From contig OY970371.1 in NCBI GenBank assembly GCA_963718695.1, forward strand, positions 682,001 through 746,000: a stretch of 64,000 nucleotides of DNA, in the 5' to 3' direction. This document shows positions 11,820 to 21,473 of this stretch, piece after piece. The notes beneath the pieces are model-generated. The model was not told the origin of the DNA. It saw only the letters and a program-made list of their open reading frames with translations, and did not search any database. The translations under genes and the position numbers were made by a program. The stretch is from Manganitrophus sp963718695. GTDB taxonomy: Bacteria > Nitrospirota > Nitrospiria > SBBL01 > Manganitrophaceae. Each line of letters starts with the position of its first letter. The first letter of the stretch is position 1.

Positions 11820-14800
11820 TCATTGCCGCTCCGCGCCGCTGTTTTGAGGGGCGGTGCCGAGCCTTTGTCTAACCGGTAAGGTTATCACGAACTCCGTCCC
11901 TTGTCCCGGCTGGCTGAGGACGGCAATCTCCCCGCCGTGGCTCTGGAGAATCCGGTAGCTGACCGACAATCCCAGCCCGGTGCCTTTCCCAACCTCTTTG
12001 GTGGTAAAAAAGGGCTCGAAGATTCGTTTCTGATGCTCAGGCGAGATCCCGGTGCCGGTGTCTTTTACAGATATTTTCACCCATTCTCCCTCTTTCCATG
12101 TCTTGATCCGGATCTCCCCTTCATCCGGAATAGCATGGATGGCGTTCTGCAACAAGTTCATGAAGACCTGATTGATCTGGCCGGGGACGGCTTCAATTAG
12201 GTCAATGTCTCCGTACTCTTTAATCACTTTGATATGATCTTTCAGCTCCTGCCTCATCAGGTTGAGAGTGGAGTCGAGGCCTGCATGTAGATCAGTCGCC
12301 CTGAATTGAGCGTCATCTTTCCTGACGAAGGCTTTTAAGTCGGAAATAATCGCCTCGGTTCGGTCGAGGCCCGTCGCAATAATAGTAAAGGCTCGGTTAA
12401 TCTTGTCATCGAGCCGATTCACCTCAGGGCTGTCCAGTGCCATCCCCTCTCTGATGAGGCGGTCATGCTCGGTAAGTGCCTTGCTGAGGTTTTCCAGGCT
12501 CATCTTCGCAAAGTTGATCGGATTATTGATTTCATGGGCCATTCCTGCGACCAACAAGCCGAGGGCCGCCATTTTCTCCGAGTGAATCAACTGGGCCTCT
12601 AGGGCTCGTTGGCTAAGGAGGGATTTAATGCGGGCCCGCAGTTCCTCGCAGCTGAACGGTTTTGTGAGATAGTCGTCGGCGCCATACTCCAACCCTTCGA
12701 TCTTCATCGAAAGGTCGGCTTTCGCGGAAATGAGGACGACGGGAATCTGTTTCGTTAAGGCGTTTTCTTTGACCTCCCGGCAGAGTTGATAGCCGTCTTT
12801 GATCGGCATCATCACATCGGAGAGAATCAAGTTTGGGAGATGAGTCTGGGCGCGCTGCACCCCATCGACCCCATTCTGGGCCGTGAGGACTTGGTAGTCG
12901 TCTTGAAGTTGCGTAACCAGAAAGTGGAGCATGTCGGGATTGTCTTCAACCACAAGGATTTTGGGAGCCCCGGCCGGCGCGCCGTTTGAAGCGGTTGTCT
13001 GTACCGGTTGCGATGGTTGAAGGATGCCGGCCGTCGCGTATTCCGCCGCTTTGTGAAGCGAGCGGGTCCAATCCACTTCCCCCCCCTCTTTCTGTTCAGG
13101 GATACAAATCGGATCGATTAGATAGGGAAGGGTGAAACTGACCACCGTTCCCTTGCCCAGCTCGCTCTCCGCCCAGATTTCTCCTTTGTGGAGCTCAATC
13201 AATTCTTTCGATAAGGCAAGCCCGATGCCGGTTCCTTCAAAGCGGCGGCTGGAGGAGGCATCGACCTGGGAGAAGCGGTTGAAGAGCTTGTGGATATTCT
13301 CCTGTGCGATGCCGATGCCGGTGTCGGAGATCCGGACGAGGATTTCATCCTCCTTTTGCTTGCATGAGACATCGACCCGTCCACCCGGATTGGTGAACTT
13401 GATCGCGTTGAAAATCAGATTCAGGAGCACCTTTTCGATCTTTTCCCGATCGAAGAAAAACTCTCTGATCTGATCCGAGTTGGTGAACGAGAGTGAGATC
13501 TCCTTCTTCTCGGCCAGGGGGGAGATGGAGGCGATGATCCCTTTGGTGAATTTTGTAAAATCGGCTTTGACGTGTGAAAGCTGCATTTTCCCGGCGTCGA
13601 TCTTCGCCAGATCGAGGAGGTTGTTGATTAACTTGAGGAGGCGAAGGCCGTTTTGGTACATGCTGTTCAAATCTTCCCGGCGATCTCCGGAAAGATTCTC
13701 ACGATGCAGAATGGACTCCAGAGGCGCTAGGATCAGCGTCAGGGGAGTGCGAAGCTCATGAGAGATGTTGGCGAAGAATTGGGTTTTGACTTCATCGAGC
13801 TCTTGGAGTTTTTTATAGGAGCGTTCCAACTCCGCTTTGCTATCGGATAATTCACGGGTCCGTTCTTCGACTTTCTTTTCCAAATCCAGGGCCCATTGCC
13901 GAATGGCCTCCGACATCTTTTGGACATCATCGTACAAAAGAGAATTGGAAAGGGCGATGGAGGCTTCCACCCGAAGGTTAGACAAAAATTCAATGTCCGA
14001 GCGGGTGAATGGTTTGAGAGTGTCTTTTTCTCCGAGATTAATGATGCCGATAAGGTTCTTATCATGTATGAGCGGAAGCGCAACCTTGACGGATAACGCT
14101 TCAAAATACTGCCGTGCGGAACTTTTGATTTCAGTAAAGCGGGGATCGGCCTCGATTTCGTTCCACTCCACAACACGATCCTCTCTTCTTAACCAATCCA
14201 TGAAAGTGTGATGCGAGGAGAGATCGATATTGGAACTCACGCCGCTCATTGAGTACCGGGTCCTTTTTTTCTCCCAAAGAATAATTGAGGAACTGGAAAC
14301 ATAAAGCGCTTCGCGAATAGTCGCTACGATTTTATTGATGAGGCCCTCCAGGTCTTTAAGAAGAACTAATTCCTTGACCATTCCCTGCAAGATCTTTTGC
14401 ATGTCGTACTTCCGGCGCTGGAAGAGATGGTCGATGCGGGGCTGCACGATTTTGATATAGGGGATCAAGAGCAGAAGAGTGCTAAGAATAAGAAGAAGAA
14501 ATTGGGCATCACTTAACGTATTAATCTGCGCACGGAAATACCAAAAGCAAACTGCAACAGGCAGAAGAAATGCGGTAGAAGTGGCAATCCAGCTAATGGT
14601 TTTGTGAATCACGGTTGAGATATCCATAAGCCGGTATTTGATTATTGCGTAAGTTGTAATGAGTGGGTATACCATTACCCCAAATGTGCCATAAGGATAT
14701 AAGTCAATCCCATAGATAGGAAGGTAATCTAAAGCACCCGCAGAAAATGCTAATGAGAAAGCGATTAAAAAATATTTAAGCTGGTTCCTTCTTATTCCTG

Positions 14801-15296
14801 ATGCATAGCAATACCGTATGTAAATTTTGTAATGGGCATATAGTACTAACCAAGTCCACCATATGAAAAAGATATGGAATAGCCATGAACCTGGAATTGA
14901 ATAATAAAAAGAAGAAAAAAAGAACCGAACATCACCAAAAAATAAAGATGAAAAAAGAATTAGAGGAAGAAGTAGAATCCCGACCGCATAATTTATAAGA
15001 AGCATTCGCTTTTGTTGCAATTCACAAAAAACAAAAACGAAGTGATAAAATAAAATAGGGATCCATAAGGCCCCGAAAGCGAAGGTAATACGCCAGGCTA
15101 ACAAAGAAAGCGAAGCGACTTGCTCCAACGCAATCCATAATATTCCAACACCCCAAATACCAACTGAAAGGGTGAAAAGGGACCAAAGTTTATATAGTTT
15201 ATTGTTTTTGTCTTTTAAAGCCTTTGAAAGGACAAAAATGCCCATACCGAATGACGATAATGCAGTTAATAATCCGGCAAGTGCGAACGTACTCAT
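11820..15296 (-). CDS. Hybrid sensor histidine kinase with 7-TM N-terminus (7TM-GAF-HisKA-HATPase-REC-HisKA-HATPase)
   Basis: 1158-residue membrane phosphorelay protein. Seven hydrophobic segments (about 1-270) end in the HisKA_7TM-type motif IIKYRLMDISTVIHKT. A linker FQRRKYDMQKILQGMVKEL and a GAF domain (about 310-460) follow. The first kinase core has His513 (FFANISHELRTPL), the receiver has Asp827 (LILSDVMMPIKDGYQ), and a second kinase core has His921 (GMAHEINNPINF) with G1 and G2 boxes. It is a close paralogue of the kinase at 17562-21473; a linker segment near 14380-14450 is nearly identical in DNA. The sensor-coding part is visibly A+T-richer than the kinase part. The ligand is unknown; the neighbouring PhcB-like fusion makes a self-produced lipid signal a possibility (inference). 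Confidence 0.9.
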   Translation of the reverse strand: MSTFALAGLLTALSSFGMGIFVLSKALKDKNNKLYKLWSLFTLSVGIWGVGILWIALEQVASLSLLAWRITFAFGALWIPILFYHFVFVFCELQQKRMLLINYAVGILLLPLILFSSLFFGDVRFFFSSFYYSIPGSWLFHIFFIWWTWLVLYAHYKIYIRYCYASGIRRNQLKYFLIAFSLAFSAGALDYLPIYGIDLYPYGTFGVMVYPLITTYAIIKYRLMDISTVIHKTISWIATSTAFLLPVAVCFWYFRAQINTLSDAQFLLLILSTLLLLIPYIKIVQPRIDHLFQRRKYDMQKILQGMVKELVLLKDLEGLINKIVATIREALYVSSSSIILWEKKRTRYSMSGVSSNIDLSSHHTFMDWLRREDRVVEWNEIEADPRFTEIKSSARQYFEALSVKVALPLIHDKNLIGIINLGEKDTLKPFTRSDIEFLSNLRVEASIALSNSLLYDDVQKMSEAIRQWALDLEKKVEERTRELSDSKAELERSYKKLQELDEVKTQFFANISHELRTPLTLILAPLESILHRENLSGDRREDLNSMYQNGLRLLKLINNLLDLAKIDAGKMQLSHVKADFTKFTKGIIASISPLAEKKEISLSFTNSDQIREFFFDREKIEKVLLNLIFNAIKFTNPGGRVDVSCKQKEDEILVRISDTGIGIAQENIHKLFNRFSQVDASSSRRFEGTGIGLALSKELIELHKGEIWAESELGKGTVVSFTLPYLIDPICIPEQKEGGEVDWTRSLHKAAEYATAGILQPSQPVQTTASNGAPAGAPKILVVEDNPDMLHFLVTQLQDDYQVLTAQNGVDGVQRAQTHLPNLILSDVMMPIKDGYQLCREVKENALTKQIPVVLISAKADLSMKIEGLEYGADDYLTKPFSCEELRARIKSLLSQRALEAQLIHSEKMAALGLLVAGMAHEINNPINFAKMSLENLSKALTEHDRLIREGMALDSPEVNRLDDKINRAFTIIATGLDRTEAIISDLKAFVRKDDAQFRATDLHAGLDSTLNLMRQELKDHIKVIKEYGDIDLIEAVPGQINQVFMNLLQNAIHAIPDEGEIRIKTWKEGEWVKISVKDTGTGISPEHQKRIFEPFFTTKEVGKGTGLGLSVSYRILQSHGGEIAVLSQPGQGTEFVITLPVRQRLGTAPQNSGAERQ

Positions 15297-15346
15297 CGGT
15301 TAACGACTCATAAATTATTGATGATTGATGTTATAGCGAACGTCAC

Positions 15347-15382
15347 TTAACCAGGATGTCAGATTCTCTTTATCCTGGTTAA
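15347..15382. repeat. 11-bp perfect inverted repeat upstream of the 7-TM kinase gene
   Basis: TTAACCAGGAT (15347-15357) and ATCCTGGTTAA (15372-15382) are exact complements separated by 14 nt. They lie 51-86 bp upstream of the kinase start at 15296. There is no T-tract, so this looks more like an operator or mRNA hairpin than a terminator. Confidence 0.65.
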
Positions 15383-15410
15383 ATAAAAGGACGTACTTGC
15401 TTTTTTATGA

Positions 15411-15483
15411 GAAAGGGTCCGGAGAATAAAGCTTGGAATTATATTAGATTGCATCCATCCAAGAAAATCCGCCGGACCCTTTC
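15411..15483. repeat. 12-bp inverted repeat with nested stem in the same intergenic region
   Basis: GAAAGGGTCCGG (15411-15422) pairs perfectly with CCGGACCCTTTC (15472-15483). Inside it CTTGG (15432-15436) pairs with CCAAG (15459-15463). It sits between the PilZ-methyltransferase stop (15556) and the 7-TM kinase start. It could be a small inverted-repeat element or a structured leader. Confidence 0.6.
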
Positions 15484-15555
15484 AATAAGACCTAATACTT
15501 TTATTCTGTATAGTTTAGCACCTTTTTAGTCTGATGGAGTTATTCTCGAGTAATA

Positions 15556-17502
15556 TTAATTGCTCTGAAGCTTTGTTAATATAAGAAAGAAAATACACCC
15601 GGTGCTCTCTCTCTCAATTCTATGGGAATATTTCCCTTCTCCTAGACTACTTGCTGCTTTTATAAGATCATCCTCAGACCTTTTTATAAATGTCCAATCA
15701 CATAGCCAAGCTGGAGGGATAGCAGGAAAGGGTATATTCTTATCTTTGTAAGTGATAACTAAAATGCCATTGTGATTTAGAAGTTCAAAGAGAAAGCTGA
15801 TCAACTTTTGAAAGATCCGATCAGGCAAGTATTCTGTTAGGCCGAGTATATAGATGACATCCTGTTTCCCTATTAAGGTGTGATATTTACTATCACGGAA
15901 TAGATTAAGGACGTTCTCATTTACAAATCGAACTTCTGTATGGGAGGGTAAACGGCTTAGGACCAATTTTGAGAATTCGAGGGCTCCGCCGTCATTATCT
16001 AATCCTGTAAAGGTGACCTTTTTTCCCATAGTAAATAATGGATCTTCAAAGAGCTCTCTAATTTCTCTGCAAGGGCCACAGGCTACATTTAATAATTTCA
16101 CTGATGATAAAGGGGAATTCTCGATATAGTTTCTTAAAATCGCCTTCATCTTATCTTTACGACTTCGAACTGCAACTGTATATGTATTATTCAGAAAATA
16201 TTTATCGAAGATACCTCCAATCCCCTCTGACAGGGGCCTATTCTCGTATAGAATTTCAAAGAGTCCGAAATCACCAGGATAACCACGCGGCCGACTGTAT
16301 GCCATATTCATAATTGGGCTTTTATAAACCCAGCAACCTATGAGTTTTCGAAATAATTCTTTTATCTTTTTGACTTCCCTCTCATCTATTGCCTCCAATT
16401 CATCTCCCTGCAATAGGAGACGATTGGTTAAGGTTTCTACTTTCTCTTCAAGCTGATGAGTCTTGTTATCTTGAGAATCCTTCTCAATCAATGTAGAAAG
16501 AGATGCATGGTACTCTCTGATGTTCTTATAGAAGAATTCATAAACTTTACTCTTCAAGCTCTCATTCTTTTTTATTAAGTCCGAGGCTTCTTTTGCAAAA
16601 GCTTCGAATAGAAATTCTCGTAGTCTTAAAGATTGTGTCTCGTTCAAATGTAAGAATCCTGCACCATATTGAAACTTATCTTTACTTGTATTTTTGCCCC
16701 ATATGATCTTTGCAGATATTTCGAGAGGCTGCTCAGTAACTAAAGGGGAGAGACTAATTGAGAGGCGAATTTCTTCACTGGAAGGGGGAGTTTCGGATTC
16801 GAAGGAGACTCCCGTCTCGCTTAAATTGAGAACTTTCCCTAGAAAGCCGTTACTGGATATCTCATCAGGCTGCACATTCTCAAGCCTTGGTGAAGACCTT
16901 TTTTCAGGTATGGGAAGCTGTGTCAAAGAAAAATCTGCCGGCATTAATTTTAATGTCTCGGGAAGCCCAAGGAGGGTGTGCGTTTCACTCTGAATTTTCT
17001 CAGGATTACCTATCGTGATAGTCAAAAGTGAACTTTTAGAAGCGCTATTATTTTTTAATGCGTGAACGGCGAGAGCAAGGATTTTTTTCTCAAAGTTTCC
17101 GCTGTTAGAAAATATGATTCCCACTATTGTGTGGAGTTGTTCGTTCTTCTGTACATATCTGGTGTAAATGACCCGCCCAGGCATCTTCACTGAACATACA
17201 TCTCCATTAAATCGGAATTCTAGATCTAAGGGGGTTCCTGATGGGATTTTAAAGTCAGTGAGAATGCGTAATCCTCCTAGGCTGATGTCTTCGGTATGGC
17301 CTGAGATCGCTCTCGTTTTTTCGACTATTTCAACCGGTATCTTAATAGTTTCTCGTTCATGGTGGCGTACTTGACTTGAGAGTCGACGACGTTCAGGGTA
17401 AAAAGGTTGAAACACTTTCCTGCGATCGCCAAGACGTCGATCGTTTATCTGCGAATTTGAATCATCTTTTCTTCGTTCGTAATACATTACTTGCGTTGTC
17501 AT
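15556..17502 (-). CDS. PilZ-PilZ-methyltransferase fusion; methyltransferase half PhcB-like
   Basis: 648 residues. The first PilZ domain (about 45-150) has RHHERE followed by DISLGGLRI. The second (about 200-300) has EKRSSPR followed by NLSETGVSF; both match the c-di-GMP-binding RxxxR and (D/N)xSxxG pattern, though the second RxxxR is looser. A helical region follows, then a class I SAM methyltransferase-like domain with motif I LLNVACGPCREI near 470. Before it comes the signature AYSRPRGYPGDF, also present in the protein at 28956-30161 (AYSKPLGYPGDY). This signature resembles proteins annotated as PhcB-type 3-hydroxy fatty acid methyl ester synthases (from memory; not aligned). AAGGAGG lies 7 nt before the ATG, 59 bp after the upstream hybrid kinase. 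The gene is A+T-richer than most of the window. Confidence 0.75.
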   Translation of the reverse strand: MTTQVMYYERRKDDSNSQINDRRLGDRRKVFQPFYPERRRLSSQVRHHERETIKIPVEIVEKTRAISGHTEDISLGGLRILTDFKIPSGTPLDLEFRFNGDVCSVKMPGRVIYTRYVQKNEQLHTIVGIIFSNSGNFEKKILALAVHALKNNSASKSSLLTITIGNPEKIQSETHTLLGLPETLKLMPADFSLTQLPIPEKRSSPRLENVQPDEISSNGFLGKVLNLSETGVSFESETPPSSEEIRLSISLSPLVTEQPLEISAKIIWGKNTSKDKFQYGAGFLHLNETQSLRLREFLFEAFAKEASDLIKKNESLKSKVYEFFYKNIREYHASLSTLIEKDSQDNKTHQLEEKVETLTNRLLLQGDELEAIDEREVKKIKELFRKLIGCWVYKSPIMNMAYSRPRGYPGDFGLFEILYENRPLSEGIGGIFDKYFLNNTYTVAVRSRKDKMKAILRNYIENSPLSSVKLLNVACGPCREIRELFEDPLFTMGKKVTFTGLDNDGGALEFSKLVLSRLPSHTEVRFVNENVLNLFRDSKYHTLIGKQDVIYILGLTEYLPDRIFQKLISFLFELLNHNGILVITYKDKNIPFPAIPPAWLCDWTFIKRSEDDLIKAASSLGEGKYSHRIERESTGCIFFLILTKLQSN

Positions 17503-17561
17503 CTTGGTGCCTCCTTATATGAAATTGTTAGGTTTCTTTGAGTGCAGGAATTATTACAATT

Positions 17562-20500
17562 TCAAACTTTCCACCACTGAGTTGAATTATGCTCTAAGAT
17601 CAACTTCGCGAGTTTCTGAAGCTTCGTGATGTCGAATGGCTTTTCCAAAACGGTAATCCGAGTTCGGCTAAGGAACGCCGATGTGACTGAATTGACTGCA
17701 TCTCCGGTAATGAGAATGGTCCGATCCAAGATCTCCAGATAGATGCGGCCGACCTGCTCCAGAAACTGAATCCCGCCCATCCCTGGCATACGAATATCGG
17801 CAACCAGCAGGTCGTAGGAGGTTTTCGTCAAATGCCCTAAAGCGGCTTCCCCACTTTGCACCGCATCGACAACAAATCCGATCTGTTGGAGTGCCGCCTT
17901 GCAAACCTCCAGAACCATCGGCTCATCGTCCACCACCAGCGCCCGCCTGCTTTGATACTGTGTTGCTATATCAGGGAGTACGTTGGGAGCGCTGGCAGAT
18001 GCGCCGCTTCGGAGAGGCAGCTCAAACCAGAAGCGTGTCCCGATCCCTTCCTCAGAGATAAATCCGATCTTCCCGCCATGAGATGCGATGATCCCATGCG
18101 AGATCGCTAATCCCAACCCCGTTCCTTCTCCTTCCGGCTTCGTCGTGAAAAAAGGCTCGAAGAGCCGGGCCTGAACTTCATTTGGAATTCCCGGACCATT
18201 GTCCCCTATCGTGACTCGTAGAAACCCCTCGGTTTGTTCGGAAGCAATTCGGATTCTCCGATCTTCCTCATTCATCAAAAGAGCCTGATGGGCATTGTTG
18301 ATGAGATTCAGGAGGACCTGTTTGATCTGATTGCCGTCAACAAGTGTCTTAGGGAGGCGTGGATCGAGATTCAGTTCGAGTATGATATTGTCCGTCCGAA
18401 GGTAAGAGGCTTTCAGTTCCAGAACGGAGTGAAGGAGGGTGTTGAGGTCGTTCTCTTGCCAGAGAGGGGGAGATTTGCGTGCGAAATCCGAGAGGCTTCG
18501 TATGACGGCGGCGCAACGGCGCGCTTCTCTGGAGATCGTATCGGCACAGTCATGCGCCTCTTTTGGAAGGGGCATGCTCAAGAGAATCTCTGAAAATCCG
18601 ATCACCGGCGTCAGTGGATTGTTCATCTCATGGGAGAGGCCGGCCACCAAAGTTCCCAGCGCCGCCATCTTGGCTGAGTGAATCAGTTGTGTCTGAGTCT
18701 TTCGCAACTCGGCGAGCGTTCTCTCCAGCGCCTGGTTTCTTATCTGAATTTCTTTTTCAAGCGTCCGAAGATTCAGAAGCGATCTCACGCGCGCCCTTAG
18801 CTCTTCGGAGCTGAAAGGCTTGGTCAGGTAATCATCGGCGCCCTGGTTTAGCCCCTCGATCTTCATCGATAGGTCGGCCTTGGCGGTCACCAAAACCACG
18901 GGGATGTGACGGGTTGTCAGATCCGATTTTATTTCCCGGCAGAGCTGATAGCCGTCTTTGATCGGCATCATGATATCGGCGAGGATCAGATCGGGAGGGT
19001 TGGCCTTTGCTCGTTCAAGCCCTTCGGCTCCGTTTCGAGCAGGAACGACCTGGTATTCTCCCTGAAGTTGGGTGGCAATGAAGTGGAGCATGTCGGAGTT
19101 GTCTTCAACGATGAGGATCTTCGGTCGGCTCTCGCCTCCCGTTGCGGATTGCTGAGGGAGTGAAGAGGGTTTTTGGAGGATTCTTCCTTCTGCATACTCC
19201 GCCGTCTTGTGAAGCGAGCGGAACCAATCCTCCTCAGAATTTTCTTGCCGAGGGGTGAAGAGGCCTGATAGGGGCCTCTCTTTAAGAGAAGGAAGGGTGA
19301 AGGAAATGACGGTTCCCCTTCCAATCTCGCTCTCGGCCCAGATCTTTCCTTGATGAAGCTCTACCAACTCTTTAGAAAGGGCAAGACCGATCCCGGTTCC
19401 TTCGTGCTGCCGGGTGGCGGAAGCATCCAGCTGCGTAAAACGGCTGAAAAGCTTGTGAAGATTTTCCCTGCCGATGCCGATTCCTGTATCCGATACTTTG
19501 ACGACAACATGGCCCTCTTTTTCTGCGCACGAAAGAATAATTTCTCCGCCCCGTTCGGTAAACTTAATGGCATTAAAGAGCAGGTTCAGTAGGACCTTCT
19601 CGATTTTATCGCGATCGAGATAGAACTCCATCATGCTTCTATCGGCCAGAAAAGAGATGTGAATCTGCTTTTTGTAGGTGAGGGGGCTGAGAGAAGAGAT
19701 AATCCCTTTAATAAATGCCACCAGGTCGGTCTTTGAATAAGAAAGCGTCATCTTTCCGGTATCGATCTTTGCCAAATCTAATAAGTTGTTGATGAGTTTA
19801 AGAAGACGAAGTCCGTTCTGATACATGATCTGAAAGTGTTTTCGCTGTTCTTCCGGAAGATTCGGCTGATTGAGAAAGGATTCGAGCGGCGCGAGAATGA
19901 GAGTAAGGGGGGTTCGAAACTCGTGAGAGATGTTTGCAAAGAACTGAGATTTGGTGCGGTCGAGTTCCTGGAGTTTCTGATAGGAGCGCTCTAATTCTGT
20001 CTTACTTTCAGAGAGCTCCTTTGTTCGTTCGGAAAGCTCATGCGTCCGGATAGCAACCTTTTCTTCCAACTCCGAGGCCCAGCGCCGGAGCTCTTCGGAC
20101 ATTTTTTGGACATCTTCGTACAAAAGGGAGTTAGAAAGTGAAATGGTCGATTGAGCTCGAAGCGTTGAGAGGAATTCGATATCTTCACGGGTGAAGGCCT
20201 TGAGGTTATCTTTCTCGCCTAAGTTGATGACACCGATCAGTTGACCGTTATGTACCAGAGGAAGCGCTATCTTCGCCGACAATGCTTCGAAGTAATTTCG
20301 CGCCGAAATTCTAATCTCTTTATATTGAGGTTCACCTTCAATTTCATTCCATTCAATAATGCGATCTTCGTTTTTCATCCAATTGAGAAAAGGAGCATGA
20401 GTCGAAAGATCGATGTTTTGGTTTGGCCCGTTGATGTTTAGATAGCCCTCTCTTTTCTTTTCCCACAGAATGATTGAAGAATGGGAAACATACATGGCTT

Positions 20501-21473
20501 CTCGAATGGTGGCCGCAATTTTTTCTGTTAGTTCCGTTAAATCCTTGAGCAGAGCGAGTTCCTTAACCATTCCCTGCAAGATCTTTTGCATATCGTATTT
20601 TCGGCGCTGGAAGAGATGGTCGATGCGGGGTTGGATCAGCCTGATATAAGGAATGTAAAGCAATGTGAGGATAGCCATCATTACTAAAATCTGGATTTGA
20701 GAAAGAGTTTTAATTCGGTTATATCCAAAGAGAGATAAACCAATTACAGGAACTAAAATGAGTGATGACATTACTACCCACATAAAAGTTTTATGAATAA
20801 CTGTGGATATATCCATGAAACGATACTTTATAATGGTATACGCCACAATTCCCAGAGAAGTTGAAATGAAAACAATGCCGATGGGATAGAATTCTATACC
20901 GTAATTGGCAAGAAAGTCAGAAGCTGCAAATGTGTAAATAATGAATGATATAAGCAATAACTTACGTTGATAGTATCTCTCTTGGAGAAGTTGCTGCTCT
21001 TTCAATGAATGTATTAACAATGATATGGATTTAAGAACTAATATCGTGAGGAAGAGGATATAGATCGGATGAAGAAATCCGGCTTTAGGATAATGACCAA
21101 AAAAATATTTAAAATGGCCGTTGATAAAAGAATCAGAGATGTGTAAAAGAATAGCAAAGAAACAGCCACAGAGGTATGCCAGTTTAATATTTTTCCATTC
21201 ATTCTCTAAATCCAGCAAAATTACAAAGAAGTGATAGAAAATTATAGGTATGAAAATAATGTCGGTATAACCGATTTTTATCAAAAGAGAGACAATATCA
21301 GGATAGGGAAATTGAAATAATAAAAACCAACTAAATTGCCACACGAATGTGACAAAACATACGGCCAAAAAAAGTTTATTGCTCTTAGCTATAGTATTTT
21401 TGGAGTAAACAAAAATACCAGCCAATAAAAATAAGAAAGCGCTAATTAAAGGAGGAATTGCGTAAAAATTCAC
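17562..21473 (-). CDS. Hybrid sensor histidine kinase with 7-TM N-terminus (7TM-GAF-HisKA-HATPase-REC-HisKA-HATPase-REC)
   Basis: 1303-residue membrane phosphorelay protein. It has seven N-terminal hydrophobic segments ending in IIKYRFMDISTVIHKT, then a GAF domain. Kinase core 1 has His517 (FFANISHEFRTPL), receiver 1 has Asp833 (LILADIMMPIKDGYQ), and kinase core 2 has His948 (AGLSHEMNNPLTP). An extra C-terminal receiver carries Asp1226 (LLVADIRMPGMGG). It is the longer paralogue of the 11820-15296 kinase; the linker FQRRKYDMQKILQGMVKEL is identical. It starts at GTG 21473 behind AAGGAAGG and is first in the minus-strand block. The A+T-rich sensor part contrasts with the kinase part, suggesting a mosaic origin. 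Partners are probably the downstream PilZ-methyltransferase and receiver-kinase (inference). Confidence 0.9.
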   Translation of the reverse strand: MNFYAIPPLISAFLFLLAGIFVYSKNTIAKSNKLFLAVCFVTFVWQFSWFLLFQFPYPDIVSLLIKIGYTDIIFIPIIFYHFFVILLDLENEWKNIKLAYLCGCFFAILLHISDSFINGHFKYFFGHYPKAGFLHPIYILFLTILVLKSISLLIHSLKEQQLLQERYYQRKLLLISFIIYTFAASDFLANYGIEFYPIGIVFISTSLGIVAYTIIKYRFMDISTVIHKTFMWVVMSSLILVPVIGLSLFGYNRIKTLSQIQILVMMAILTLLYIPYIRLIQPRIDHLFQRRKYDMQKILQGMVKELALLKDLTELTEKIAATIREAMYVSHSSIILWEKKREGYLNINGPNQNIDLSTHAPFLNWMKNEDRIIEWNEIEGEPQYKEIRISARNYFEALSAKIALPLVHNGQLIGVINLGEKDNLKAFTREDIEFLSTLRAQSTISLSNSLLYEDVQKMSEELRRWASELEEKVAIRTHELSERTKELSESKTELERSYQKLQELDRTKSQFFANISHEFRTPLTLILAPLESFLNQPNLPEEQRKHFQIMYQNGLRLLKLINNLLDLAKIDTGKMTLSYSKTDLVAFIKGIISSLSPLTYKKQIHISFLADRSMMEFYLDRDKIEKVLLNLLFNAIKFTERGGEIILSCAEKEGHVVVKVSDTGIGIGRENLHKLFSRFTQLDASATRQHEGTGIGLALSKELVELHQGKIWAESEIGRGTVISFTLPSLKERPLSGLFTPRQENSEEDWFRSLHKTAEYAEGRILQKPSSLPQQSATGGESRPKILIVEDNSDMLHFIATQLQGEYQVVPARNGAEGLERAKANPPDLILADIMMPIKDGYQLCREIKSDLTTRHIPVVLVTAKADLSMKIEGLNQGADDYLTKPFSSEELRARVRSLLNLRTLEKEIQIRNQALERTLAELRKTQTQLIHSAKMAALGTLVAGLSHEMNNPLTPVIGFSEILLSMPLPKEAHDCADTISREARRCAAVIRSLSDFARKSPPLWQENDLNTLLHSVLELKASYLRTDNIILELNLDPRLPKTLVDGNQIKQVLLNLINNAHQALLMNEEDRRIRIASEQTEGFLRVTIGDNGPGIPNEVQARLFEPFFTTKPEGEGTGLGLAISHGIIASHGGKIGFISEEGIGTRFWFELPLRSGASASAPNVLPDIATQYQSRRALVVDDEPMVLEVCKAALQQIGFVVDAVQSGEAALGHLTKTSYDLLVADIRMPGMGGIQFLEQVGRIYLEILDRTILITGDAVNSVTSAFLSRTRITVLEKPFDITKLQKLAKLILEHNSTQWWKV

